Shown piece by piece: positions 8,230-16,125 of a DNA stretch of 37,550 nucleotides (positions are counted from its first letter, which is position 1; each line of letters opens with the position of its first letter). The position numbers were made by a program, and so were the translations under genes. Below the pieces are notes generated by a model. It worked only from the letters and a program-made list of their open reading frames with translations, was not told the origin of the DNA and made no database searches. The stretch is from Paracoccaceae bacterium. Lineage in GTDB: Bacteria; Pseudomonadota; Alphaproteobacteria; Rhodobacterales; Rhodobacteraceae. The stretch lies in the NCBI GenBank assembly GCA_030066175.1, contig JASJCC010000008.1, positions 1 to 37,550 of the forward strand, read 5' to 3'.

Positions 8230-9157
8230 TCGCGATGCTTTGGCACTTGCTGTGGCGACCCATGGCCAAGTGGCCCGCGTGGTTGTGGCAGAGGTCGCCG
8301 GCTCGGCCCCACGCGAGGTGGGCGCCGCGATGCTGGTCTGGCAGGGCGGCCAAAGCGGCACGATCGGCGGAGGTGCCTTGGAGTTGCAAGCGGCCGAGGC
8401 GGCTTTGCACCGGCAGGGGGCAACGCGCCATCCCTTGGGGCCGGAACTGGGCCAGTGTTGCGGCGGGGCGGTGACGCTCTGGACGGATGTTTACAACGCC
8501 CAGAAACTTAACGCGCTGGCGGACCAAGACGTGATCGCCCGCGGTCCGGGCGAGATGCCGCTGGCCGTGCACCGCCTGATGGACCGCGCCCGCGCTCGTG
8601 GCCAGGCACCGGTGCCGCAGCTGGTGCAGGGCTGGATGGTTGAACCGGTCCTGCGGCCCAACCGTCACCTTTGGATCTGGGGCGCCGGGCATGTGGGCCG
8701 CGCCTTGGTGGCCGTGTTGGCACCCGTGCCGCAAATCGCGATCACCTGGGTCGACACCAGCGCCGATCGGTTCCCAGAGCACATCCCCAACACCGTCACC
8801 CCGCTCTGGGCCGAGGACCCGACCCGCCTTGCACAACACGCCCCGCCCGAAGCCGAGCACCTAATCCTGACATACAGCCACGCGCTGGACCTCGGACTCT
8901 GCGACGCTCTGCTCAAACGTGGCTTTGCCTGGGCCGGGCTGATCGGGTCGGACACGAAATGGGCGAGGTTTCGCAAGCGGCTTCGCGCCATGGGGCACGA
9001 GCCTGCCCAAATCGACCGCATTTGCTGCCCAATTGGGCAGAAATCCCTGGGCAAACACCCGCAAGCCATTGCCGTCGGGGTCGCCGCGCAGCTACTGAAG
9101 ACACAAACAGGGACCGAGATATCGTGGCCGATAACCTCCTCAGCCTCAGAGGTCTGA
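8219..9157 (+). CDS. xdhC: XdhC, molybdenum cofactor insertion/sulfuration protein for xanthine dehydrogenase
   Basis: XdhC binds molybdenum cofactor, supports its sulfuration, and delivers it to XdhB; it is not part of the finished enzyme. The 312-residue product has the N-terminal XdhC/CoxI domain (VAEVAGSAPREVGAAMLVW, GTIGGGALE). A C-terminal Rossmann-like domain contains LWIWGAGHVGRALVAVL near residues 148-164, and the closing segment has GLIGSDTKWARFRKRL and CPIGQKSLGKHPQAIAVGV. Its start lies 11 bases inside xdhB, and its last 34 bases are shared with the start of the transporter ATPase gene. Enzyme maturation and substrate uptake are therefore probably made from one transcript. Confidence 0.93.
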   Translation: MSFDRDALALAVATHGQVARVVVAEVAGSAPREVGAAMLVWQGGQSGTIGGGALELQAAEAALHRQGATRHPLGPELGQCCGGAVTLWTDVYNAQKLNALADQDVIARGPGEMPLAVHRLMDRARARGQAPVPQLVQGWMVEPVLRPNRHLWIWGAGHVGRALVAVLAPVPQIAITWVDTSADRFPEHIPNTVTPLWAEDPTRLAQHAPPEAEHLILTYSHALDLGLCDALLKRGFAWAGLIGSDTKWARFRKRLRAMGHEPAQIDRICCPIGQKSLGKHPQAIAVGVAAQLLKTQTGTEISWPITSSASEV

Positions 9158-10641
9158 CCAAGGCCTACCCCGGCGTGATCGCCAATGACGACGTGTCGTT
9201 CGACATCCGTCATGGCGAGATTCACGCGTTGCTGGGCGAAAACGGCGCGGGCAAGTCGACGCTGGTCAAGATGATTTACGGCCTCGTCAAACCCGACAAG
9301 GGTGAGATGACGTTCGACGGCGTGCCCTTTGCCCCCGCCAAACCCTCCGACGCGCGCAGCGCCGGTGTCGCGATGGTGTTCCAGCACTTTTCGCTGTTCG
9401 AGGCGCTGGACGTGGCGGAAAACGTGGCGCTGGGGATGGAGAACCCACCTAAACCTGGCGACCTGGCGCGGCAAATCCGTGAAGTGTCAGAGACCTATGG
9501 GTTGCCTCTGGACCCAACTCGGACGGTGGGAACCCTGTCCGCCGGCGAACGGCAACGCGTTGAAATCATTCGCTGTCTGCTGCAAGACCCGCGGCTCTTG
9601 ATCATGGACGAACCGACCAGCGTCTTGACCCCGCAAGAGGTGGAGATCCTATTCAAGACCTTGCGCAAACTGAAGGCGGAAGGCACGTCGATCCTCTATA
9701 TCTCGCACAAGCTCGAAGAAATCCGCAGCCTGTGCGACCACGCAACGATCCTGCGGCTGGGCCAGAAGGTGGCGACCTGTACGCCCGCGGAAACCACCGC
9801 GCGTGAGCTGGCTGAGATGATGGTTGGTGCGAGCTTCTCCGCACCGGAGGCCAAGCCACACAGCCCAGGAGAGGTTGCGCTGAAGGTAGACGGGCTGAGC
9901 CTGCCCGCCCCGGGCGCCTTTGGCACTCCGCTGCGTGACGTGTCGTTCGAATTATGCGCGGGCGAAGTGCTGGGCATCGGCGGCGTCGCGGGCAACGGCC
10001 AGGACGAATTGCTCGCAGCCTTGTCAGGCGAACGGCTCGCCCCGGCGGCGTCGGTGTGGCTGGGGCCCCGCGATGTCAGCCGCGAAGGCCCAATTGCGCG
10101 GCGCGATGCCGGGCTGTTATCGGCGCCGGAAGAACGTCTGGGGCACGCGGCGGCGCCAAATATGAGTCTGATTGAAAACGCCGTGCTCACCGGCGCACGG
10201 CGACAGGGCATGTTGAACAATGGGATGATCCAGTGGGGCACAGCGCGCGGCTTTGCCGAGCAGGTGATCCGTACTTTCGACGTGCGCACCCCCGGACCGG
10301 GCACCGCCGCGCGGGCCTTGTCCGGCGGGAACCTGCAGAAATACGTGATCGGCCGGGAAATCCTGCAAGCGCCCGAAGTGCTGGTGGTGAACCAACCCAC
10401 CTGGGGTGTCGATGCCGCCGCCGCCGCCGCGATCCGCCAGGCGCTGCTGGACCTGGCCTCGCAGGGCGCCGCCATCCTGTGCATCAGCCAAGACCTCGAT
10501 GAGCTGATGGAAATCTCTGACCGCTTCGGTGCGTTGAACGAAGGGCGACTGTCGGCAATCCGGCCGGTCGCAGGGCTGTCGATTGACCAGATCGGCCTGA
10601 TGATGGGCGGCGCCCATGACATGGAGGTGGCCCATGTCTGA
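9124..10641 (+). CDS. ABC transporter ATPase (two nucleotide-binding domains) for purine nucleoside/base uptake
   Basis: This is the energy-coupling subunit of a BMP-type (YufO/NupA-like) importer, with 505 residues and two ABC domains. Domain 1 is complete: Walker A GENGAGKST (38-46), signature LSAGERQRV (about 139-147) and Walker B LLIMDEPTS (about 159-167). Domain 2 is degenerate: GGVAGNGQDE in place of a Walker A, signature LSGGNLQKY, and VVNQPTWGVD where the Walker B Asp-Glu is replaced, so it probably does not hydrolyse ATP. This asymmetry is usual in sugar and nucleoside importers of the class. The GTG at 9124 was chosen because the conserved domain (LLSLRGLTKAYPG) begins right after it. 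It lies within xdhC. The open frame extends upstream to 8671, but that part is antisense-like noise. Confidence 0.92.
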   Translation: MADNLLSLRGLTKAYPGVIANDDVSFDIRHGEIHALLGENGAGKSTLVKMIYGLVKPDKGEMTFDGVPFAPAKPSDARSAGVAMVFQHFSLFEALDVAENVALGMENPPKPGDLARQIREVSETYGLPLDPTRTVGTLSAGERQRVEIIRCLLQDPRLLIMDEPTSVLTPQEVEILFKTLRKLKAEGTSILYISHKLEEIRSLCDHATILRLGQKVATCTPAETTARELAEMMVGASFSAPEAKPHSPGEVALKVDGLSLPAPGAFGTPLRDVSFELCAGEVLGIGGVAGNGQDELLAALSGERLAPAASVWLGPRDVSREGPIARRDAGLLSAPEERLGHAAAPNMSLIENAVLTGARRQGMLNNGMIQWGTARGFAEQVIRTFDVRTPGPGTAARALSGGNLQKYVIGREILQAPEVLVVNQPTWGVDAAAAAAIRQALLDLASQGAAILCISQDLDELMEISDRFGALNEGRLSAIRPVAGLSIDQIGLMMGGAHDMEVAHV

Positions 10642-10744
10642 CGTGGCCCGTTTGCTCAAGCGCGCAGAAAAACCTTGCAAGGTTTTTCCCAAATTTCTTG
10701 CAAGAAATTTCTTCCGCGCACCTCTACCGGGGGCGCAGAGATGA
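10634..10744 (+). CDS. 36-codon bridging ORF coupling ATPase and permease translation
   Basis: An ATG at 10634, inside the last codons of the ATPase gene, opens a 36-codon frame. Its TGA (10742-10744) overlaps the permease ATG at 10741 as ATGA. The product would be basic (MSDVARLLKRAEKPCK...). The ORF contains two perfect 20-bp palindromes. It may be a real coupling leader, the remnant of an older permease N-terminus, or chance. No function is claimed for the peptide. Confidence 0.3.
   Translation: MSDVARLLKRAEKPCKVFPKFLARNFFRAPLPGAQR
10668..10710. repeat. Two tandem perfect 20-bp palindromes
   Basis: The first perfect palindrome, AAAAACCTTGCAAGGTTTTT, spans 10668-10687. The second, AAATTTCTTGCAAGAAATTT, spans 10691-10710. 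Both share the TTGCAA centre and are separated by only CCC. As RNA they would form two short hairpins just upstream of the permease start at 10741. Their AT content contrasts with the surrounding genes. Confidence 0.9.
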
Positions 10745-11826
10745 TCCATCTTGAGCGCCGCCCGCAGCCTTCGCGGCTTTGGACAGCGACCACGCCGCTC
10801 ATTGCCGTGGTGCTGACGATGATCGTCGGGGGCACGATGTTTGCGGCCCTCGGCACTGACCCCTTCGAAGCCATACGTACGATCTTTTGGGATCCGCTCT
10901 TCAACACCCAATTCGCCGGTTTCACCCGCCCGCAATTGTTGGTCAAGGCGGGGCCGCTGATCCTGATCGCCATCGGGCTTTCCATTGGCTTTAGGGCCGG
11001 CATCTGGAATATCGGTGCCGAGGGGCAGTACATCATGGGGGCGATCTGCGGCGCGGCTGCCGGGCTGGCGCTATACCCCTCAGAAAGCCCGCTGATCTTT
11101 CCACTGATGATCCTGGCGGGCGGTCTTGGCGGCTGGGCTTGGGCGGCGATCCCCGCGGTTCTAAAAACCCGGTTTGGCACCAATGAAATCCTCGTCTCGT
11201 TGATGCTGGTCTACGTGGCTGAAAACGTGCTGGCCTCGGTATCGTCGGGGCTCTTGCGCAACCCGGAGGGCATGGGCTTTCCCGGCTCGCGCAATTTCAA
11301 GGAATGGGATGCCGCGCATAATGCCGAGATCGTCGCAGGCACCGGCATGCATTGGGGCGTCGTCTTTGCCTTCATCGCCGTGATCGCTGCCTATGTCCTG
11401 CTGACCCGCCACATCCAGGGCTTCAACATCCGCCTGACCGGCGAGGCCCCCCGCGCCGCACGCTTTTCCGGTGTGAACCCGGCGCGCATCATCTTTCTAT
11501 GCCTCGGCATTTCCGGCGCATTGGCCGGGCTTGCGGGCCTGTTTGAGGTCACCGGCCCAGCAGGGCAGATTAGCATCGACTTCAACTCAGGCTACGGCTT
11601 TACCGCGATCATCGTCGCCTTCCTGGGCCGGCTGAACCCGATTGGCATCCTGCTGGCCGGGCTCTTGATGGCGCTGACCTATATCGGCGGGGAGCTGGCG
11701 CAGCTCATGCTCGGCCTACCCGGTGCGTCGATCCAGCTCTTCCAGGGGATGCTCTTGTTTTTCCTTCTGGCCACGGACGTCTTCACCAATTACCGCGTCC
11801 GCTTTGGGCGGAGTGAGGTCGCATGA
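10741..11826 (+). CDS. ABC transporter permease 1 (BMP-type nucleoside/base importer)
   Basis: An inner-membrane channel subunit of 361 residues in the branched-chain-amino-acid-type permease family (YufP-like). Many hydrophobic segments are visible, the first at about residues 17-37 after a charged start (MIHLERRPQPSR). The conserved GIWNIGAEGQYIMGAICG segment lies near residues 85-102, and GEAPRAARFSGVNPARI is a likely ATPase-coupling loop. The ATG at 10741 was preferred over a TTG at 10675, which lies inside a palindrome and would add 22 non-conserved residues. It pairs with permease 2 at 11936, from which it is separated by 109 bases holding a repeat element. Confidence 0.92.
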   Translation: MIHLERRPQPSRLWTATTPLIAVVLTMIVGGTMFAALGTDPFEAIRTIFWDPLFNTQFAGFTRPQLLVKAGPLILIAIGLSIGFRAGIWNIGAEGQYIMGAICGAAAGLALYPSESPLIFPLMILAGGLGGWAWAAIPAVLKTRFGTNEILVSLMLVYVAENVLASVSSGLLRNPEGMGFPGSRNFKEWDAAHNAEIVAGTGMHWGVVFAFIAVIAAYVLLTRHIQGFNIRLTGEAPRAARFSGVNPARIIFLCLGISGALAGLAGLFEVTGPAGQISIDFNSGYGFTAIIVAFLGRLNPIGILLAGLLMALTYIGGELAQLMLGLPGASIQLFQGMLLFFLLATDVFTNYRVRFGRSEVA

Positions 11827-11845
11827 CCCCATCCCGCACCCATTC

Positions 11846-11910
11846 CTTCTTTGGTTCAAAAAAAACTCGGGGTGAATTGGCCGCAGGCCAAAAGGGGCAG
11901 CGCCCCTTTT
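11846..11910 (-). repeat. Composite two-hairpin repeat element between the permease genes (copy B)
   Basis: Read on the minus strand, this has a 9-bp-arm hairpin (arms at 11890-11898 and 11902-11910, AAAAGGGGC/GCCCCTTTT). A second hairpin follows (TTGGCC at 11877-11882, GGCCAA at 11886-11891), and then a tail with CCGAG, eight Ts and GAACCAAAGAAG. The architecture and tail match copy A inside xdhB. On the plus strand the first hairpin ends in TTTT and could act as a weak terminator or a 3'-end protecting structure within the operon. Confidence 0.75.
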
Positions 11911-11935
11911 CACCCGTCTGCACGAGAGACGTCAC

Positions 11936-12859
11936 ATGGATCTGAGCGCCATCAACCCCGTCCTGCTGGTCGCCTCGGTCATGGTCTCGGCCACACCCAT
12001 CCTGCTCGCCGCCATCGGCGAAATGGTGGTCGAGAAATCCGGCGTGCTGAACCTTGGCGTCGAAGGCATGATGATTACCGGTGCGGTGGTCGGTTTTGCG
12101 GTGGCGGTCAACAGCACCTCGCCAGGGCTAGGCTTTGTCGCCGCGGCGCTTGCCGGCGCGCTCCTATCCCTCAGTTTTGGATTCCTGACCCAGTACCTCT
12201 TGTCGAACCAGGTGGCGACCGGGCTGGGCCTGACGCTGGTGGGGCTGGGCCTCTCGAGCCTCATCGGCAAACCCTATGAGGGCATGAAAACCGCCACCCT
12301 GCCCAAGCTGGACATCCCCGTGCTCAGCGATCTGCCTGTGGTGGGCCGCATGCTCTTTTCACATGACATCATGGTTTATCTCAGCCTCGCCCTTGTCGCC
12401 GCCGTCTGGGCGTTTCTGAAATACACCCGCGCTGGCCTGATTCTGCGGGCCGTGGGTGAGAGCCACGACAGCGCCCATGCGCTGGGATACAAGGTCGTGC
12501 GGGTACGCCTGCTCGCGATCCTCTTCGGGGGTGCCTGCGCCGGGCTGGGTGGGGCCTATCTCAGCCTTGTCCGCGTGCCGCAATGGACCGAAGGCATCAC
12601 CGCCGGTGCGGGTTGGATCGCCCTCGCCATCGTGGTCTTTGCCAGCTGGCGCGCTGGCCGCGTCGCAGTAGGTGCCTATCTTTTTGGCGGCATCACCGTC
12701 TTGCAGCTGAACCTGCAGGCGGCAGGCGCGGCAGTGCCGGTGGCGCTCTTGTCGGCGTCGCCCTATCTGATAACGATCCTCGTGCTCGTCATCATCTCGG
12801 CCCGCGGCATGCATGGGGCACCCGCATCGCTCGGCCGTCCATTCCATGCCTCGACCTAG
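11936..12859 (+). CDS. ABC transporter permease 2 (BMP-type nucleoside/base importer)
   Basis: The second membrane channel subunit, 307 residues (YufQ-like), of the same permease superfamily as its upstream partner. Hydrophobic helices run through most of the protein. The hallmark GEMVVEKSGVLNLGVEGMM lies near residues 23-41, and the coupling-loop region is GESHDSAHALGYKVVRVR. It forms a heterodimeric pore with permease 1 in this transporter class. The ribosome binding site is weak (GAGAG before the ATG). The binding-protein gene follows after 38 bases. Confidence 0.93.
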   Translation: MDLSAINPVLLVASVMVSATPILLAAIGEMVVEKSGVLNLGVEGMMITGAVVGFAVAVNSTSPGLGFVAAALAGALLSLSFGFLTQYLLSNQVATGLGLTLVGLGLSSLIGKPYEGMKTATLPKLDIPVLSDLPVVGRMLFSHDIMVYLSLALVAAVWAFLKYTRAGLILRAVGESHDSAHALGYKVVRVRLLAILFGGACAGLGGAYLSLVRVPQWTEGITAGAGWIALAIVVFASWRAGRVAVGAYLFGGITVLQLNLQAAGAAVPVALLSASPYLITILVLVIISARGMHGAPASLGRPFHAST

Positions 12860-12897
12860 AGGCGTTCCGTTTTACAACCACCAACAGGGGATAAACC

Positions 12898-13995
12898 ATG
12901 AAAAGAAGAACTCTGCTTGCCAGCGCCGCGCTGGCCGCGACACTCGGCACCGCCGCCTTTGCGCAGGATCCGACCAAGGCGTGTTTCGTCTATGTCGGGC
13001 CCATCGGCGACGGCGGCTGGACCTATCAGCACCACCAGGGCGCGCTGGCCGTGAAAGAGGAATTTGGCGACGCGGTCGAGATTGCCTGGCAGGAATCTGT
13101 GCCCGAAGGGGCCGATGCCGAACGGGTGATGACCCAGATGGCGCTGTCGGGCTGCGACATCATCTTCACCACCTCCTTCGGCTATATGGACGCGACCAAC
13201 GCCGTGGCGGCCAAGTTCCCGGACATCAAGTTTGAACACGCCACCGGCTACAAGCGTGAGCATCCCAACGTGTCGAGCTACAATGCGCGCTTCTACGAAG
13301 GCCGCGCTGTGGTCGGGCATATCGCCGGGTCGATGACCAAGACCAACAAGATCGGCTATCTCGCATCCTTCCCGATCCCCGAAGTCGTGATGGGCATCAA
13401 CGCCTACTATCTGCACGCGCAGAAGGTGAACCCGGATGTCGAGCTGGTTGTGACCTGGGTCTACACTTGGTTCGATCCCGCCAAAGAGGCCGACGCCGCG
13501 CGCGCCATGATCGACCAGGGTGTCGACGTGATCACCGCCCATACCGACAGCACCGCACCTCTGGCCGAGGCCGCCAAGGAAGGTGGCGCGGTGATCGGGT
13601 TCGGTCAGGCTTCCGACATGGCGCCCTTTGCCACCAATGACGACGGCACCCCGGGGCCGCGCGTGACGTCGATCATCGACGAATGGTCGCCCTACTACGT
13701 CAAGCGCGTCAAAGCCGTTATCGATGGCACCTGGGAACAGATCGACAGCTGGTCCGGCATGCCGGAAGGCGAGGTTGTGATGGGTGAGATGACCGACGTC
13801 ATCCCCGAAAACGTGCGGCAAGAGGCCCAAGGGATGATCGACGCAATCACCGGAGGCACGTATCACCCCTTCACCGGCCCGATCAACAAGGCCGACGGCT
13901 CGGCCTGGCTGGCCGATGGTGAAGTCGCGTCGGACGGCGATCTGCTCAGCATGGATTTCTATATCGAAGGCATCGACGCCGAAATCCCGAACTGA
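12898..13995 (+). CDS. BMP-family periplasmic substrate-binding protein
   Basis: The solute-binding component of the importer, 365 residues. A Sec signal peptide (MKRRTLLASAALAATLGTAAFA) ends in an AFA-Q cleavage site without a lipobox, so the mature protein should be soluble in the periplasm rather than a lipoprotein like many BMP proteins. The BMP fold is seen in CFVYVGPIGDGGWTYQHHQG, the GYKREHPNVSSYNARFYEGR segment and IIDEWSPYYVKRVKAVIDG. The family binds nucleosides or nucleobases. Being next to xdhABC points to a purine, but the exact ligand cannot be read. A clear AGGGG ribosome binding site lies 8 bases before the ATG. It is the last gene of the operon, with its own spacing and a terminator. 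Confidence 0.93.
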   Translation: MKRRTLLASAALAATLGTAAFAQDPTKACFVYVGPIGDGGWTYQHHQGALAVKEEFGDAVEIAWQESVPEGADAERVMTQMALSGCDIIFTTSFGYMDATNAVAAKFPDIKFEHATGYKREHPNVSSYNARFYEGRAVVGHIAGSMTKTNKIGYLASFPIPEVVMGINAYYLHAQKVNPDVELVVTWVYTWFDPAKEADAARAMIDQGVDVITAHTDSTAPLAEAAKEGGAVIGFGQASDMAPFATNDDGTPGPRVTSIIDEWSPYYVKRVKAVIDGTWEQIDSWSGMPEGEVVMGEMTDVIPENVRQEAQGMIDAITGGTYHPFTGPINKADGSAWLADGEVASDGDLLSMDFYIEGIDAEIPN

Positions 13996-14016
13996 TCGGC
14001 TGACATAGCGATCATA

Positions 14017-14043
14017 GGGGCCGCATCGCGCGGCCCCTTTTTT
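14017..14043 (+). terminator. Intrinsic terminator of the xdh/transporter operon
   Basis: A perfect 8-bp GC stem (14017-14024 with 14030-14037) closes a 5-base loop and is followed by six Ts. It lies 22 bases after the binding-protein stop and is the strongest terminator in the window. Confidence 0.92.
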
Positions 14044-14064
14044 GTTGTCTGCTCGCGCCGCGCC

Positions 14065-15306
14065 TCAGCGCGTGAGGGCGGCTTTCATGCTGGCTTCGGG
14101 AAAGCAAGTGGGGGTGCGGCCGGTGGTTTCTTGCCAGCGACCGATAGAGCGGCGGGTCTTGAAGCCTGGCAGTCCGTCGGCGCCGCCCACGTCATGGCCT
14201 TGCCGTTCCAGCGCCCGCTGCATCGCTGCCACATCTGACCGGTAAAGCCCGCCAACCTTGCCCCAGGACGCGGAAAAATCCCCCATGCCGTATTGGATCC
14301 GGTCCCCCACATGGCCCACGAAGAGCGCGTAAAGATCGCTCATATTGTAGTCCTTGAGCACGTAGAAATTCGGCGTGACGATGAAGGCCGGCCCGTTGCG
14401 CCCGGCCGGCATCAGCAGGAACCCCTGCGCCCGGCGTTCGTGGTCGGGAAAGGGTTTGCCGGACACGCGATTGATCCCCAACTTCTCCCAATCGCGGATC
14501 AATCGGCCCTGGTCGGGCCCCTCCAAAGCGCAGGAGACCGAGGCCGGAACCGTCACCTCGAACCCCCAGTCGCGGCCGCTAACCCAGCCATGTTTCGCCA
14601 GGTAATTGCCGATCGAGGCGATGGTATCTGCCTCTGACCGCCAGATATCGGCGCGCCCGTCGCCATCACCGTCAGCCGCGTATTGCAAAAAGCTCGTGGG
14701 CATGAATTGTGGCTGTCCCAACGCGCCGGCCCAACTGCTTTTCATCACGCTGCCCGGCGCATGCCCGGCCTCGGCGATCACCAGTGCCGCCACCAACTGA
14801 TCGGTGAAATAGGGCGCGCGGGTGCTCATAAAGCCCTTGGTGCCCAGCACCTCGAAGGCATTGTTGCGAATGGGGACCTGGCCATAACCGCTTTCGCGCC
14901 CCCAGATGCCCAGAATGATCTGCCCGGGCACACCCGTCCGCCGCTCCACAGCCGCGAGCACCTTGGCATGGCGGCTGGCCATCTGGCGGCCGATGCGGGT
15001 GGCGCCCTCGACCGAGTTGGGGTTGAAGTACTTGCCCGGTGATCCGAATTCCGCCTGGCGTTGTTTCTTCGGTGTCGTGGCGCGGGTACCCGGCGGCACC
15101 AGGTCCGGCAGCTTCCAGTTCAGGCTGACCCCGGTAAAAGCCGCCTCAAAAGTCCGCCGCGACACCCCTTCAGCCTTGGCCCGCGGCCAGATCGTCTGAC
15201 CCAGCCAGGCCTGAAACTGCCGCTCAACCGCGGCGCGGTTCTGCGCGGCAACCGGGCCGGCAACCAAGGCCAAAGACAGCAAAAGGGCAACGGCACGCAC
15301 CACCAT
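14065..15306 (-). CDS. Lytic murein transglycosylase, MltB-like, with peptidoglycan-binding domain
   Basis: A periplasmic enzyme that cleaves the glycan strands of peptidoglycan to 1,6-anhydro ends, 413 residues. A signal peptide (MVVRAVALLLSLALVAGPVAAQ) is followed by an SLT-like catalytic domain with the likely acid/base glutamate in GIWGRESGYG (E138). GALGQPQFMPTSFLQYA and DGDGDGRADIW follow, and a C-terminal peptidoglycan-binding domain has QRALERQGHDVGGADGLPG. The ATG at 15306 was chosen because AGGAG precedes it by 7 bases and the signal peptide begins there. It is followed convergently by the purine-operon terminator. The vWA gene lies upstream on the same strand. Confidence 0.93.
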   Translation of the reverse strand: MVVRAVALLLSLALVAGPVAAQNRAAVERQFQAWLGQTIWPRAKAEGVSRRTFEAAFTGVSLNWKLPDLVPPGTRATTPKKQRQAEFGSPGKYFNPNSVEGATRIGRQMASRHAKVLAAVERRTGVPGQIILGIWGRESGYGQVPIRNNAFEVLGTKGFMSTRAPYFTDQLVAALVIAEAGHAPGSVMKSSWAGALGQPQFMPTSFLQYAADGDGDGRADIWRSEADTIASIGNYLAKHGWVSGRDWGFEVTVPASVSCALEGPDQGRLIRDWEKLGINRVSGKPFPDHERRAQGFLLMPAGRNGPAFIVTPNFYVLKDYNMSDLYALFVGHVGDRIQYGMGDFSASWGKVGGLYRSDVAAMQRALERQGHDVGGADGLPGFKTRRSIGRWQETTGRTPTCFPEASMKAALTR

Positions 15307-15355
15307 GTGACGGCTCCTGACTAACAACCTGTCTTGAAGGTAGAGCATCCGCGAC

Positions 15356-15387
15356 CCCTCTCCCAGAGGGCGGGTCAGAGAAACCCG
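15356..15387 (-). other. Two small stem-loops between the vWA and transglycosylase genes
   Basis: One hairpin pairs 15356-15361 with 15365-15370 (CCCTCT/AGAGGG). A second pairs 15371-15375 with 15383-15387 (CGGGT/ACCCG). They lie just downstream of the vWA stop on the minus strand. There is no T-run, so a conventional terminator is not supported; they may be mRNA-end structures. Confidence 0.35.
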
Positions 15388-15399
15388 GCATCAAACCGC

Positions 15400-16125
15400 C
15401 TAGCGCAGGATCGCGCCCCGAATCGTGCTCTGACTGATGACCTGGCATCCCAAGGTCACCCGCAAGGCGCGCACCAGATCGTCGAGCGTTTCCGCGCGCA
15501 CGTATTTGCCCCCCGTGCGATCCGCCAGACACCGCGCGACGGTCACCGCGTCGTTGTAATCGGAGCGGCCTTGGGACTCCCAACCAAAGTGATCGCCGCG
15601 CACCTTGAAGCCGATCACATGCACCGTCAGGTCCGCCGCGTCGGACGCCAGCACGGCCGCCAACTCACACGGCGCGCCGCCGCAAGTTTCCTTACCATCG
15701 GTGATCAGCACAATCGCGCCGGGCGCCACGCGGTAGTTCAGCACATCCGCCGCCGCCGCGACCGCTTCGGTCAGGGGCGTGTCGCCCGCCGGCTGCAATG
15801 TTTCCACGGCGTTGATGATCAGCCCCGCCGCCTCCCATTGCGGGTCAAAGCGCAGGTCGATGCTGTTGCACCCGCCCGCGCCCGTGGCCCCCGGCCCGTA
15901 GATAATCAGCCCCAGCCGCCGCGCCTCGGCAATGCCGGGCACAGCCCGGCGCATCGCGGTGCGCGCTTCGAAGATCCGCGGCTCGCCGATCTGGTTGAAC
16001 CCCATCTCGGCCATCGAGCCCGAGCCGTCAAACACCACCATCGCGTCCTCGGTGCAGTTCTCCGAGGCCCCGGCGGCCCAGGGCAGCAGGGCAAAGAGGC
16101 TGGCGGCCAACAGGCGTCGGGTCAT
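15400..16125 (-). CDS. Secreted von Willebrand factor A (VWA) domain protein
   Basis: A periplasmic or exported protein of 241 residues; the VWA fold typically binds a protein partner through a metal ion. A signal peptide (MTRRLLAASLFALLPWAAGAS) is followed by a complete MIDAS: DGSGSM at about 33-38, the threonine in AGDTPLTEAV, and the aspartate in LITDGKETCGG. Seven cysteines in the mature part suggest disulfides, consistent with export. The ATG at 16125 has GGAGAG 5 bases upstream. The exact role is unknown. It is divergent from the aldo/keto reductase gene, and downstream on the same strand lies the transglycosylase, which suggests but does not prove a cell-envelope role. Confidence 0.85.
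   Translation of the reverse strand: MTRRLLAASLFALLPWAAGASENCTEDAMVVFDGSGSMAEMGFNQIGEPRIFEARTAMRRAVPGIAEARRLGLIIYGPGATGAGGCNSIDLRFDPQWEAAGLIINAVETLQPAGDTPLTEAVAAAADVLNYRVAPGAIVLITDGKETCGGAPCELAAVLASDAADLTVHVIGFKVRGDHFGWESQGRSDYNDAVTVARCLADRTGGKYVRAETLDDLVRALRVTLGCQVISQSTIRGAILR

Noticed and set aside
8671-9123. Upstream extension of the ABC ATPase frame
   Set aside because: This part is a shadow of xdhC. Its translation is Arg/Pro-rich without ABC similarity, and the conserved domain begins right after the GTG at 9124.
9940-10640. Inactivating mutations in the second ATP-binding domain of the ABC ATPase
   Set aside because: The degenerate Walker motifs are usual for this importer class and do not indicate a pseudogene.
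10675-10740. TTG start for permease 1
   Set aside because: It would place 22 palindrome-encoded residues at the N-terminus. The ATG at 10741 matches the family start and the ATGA junction.
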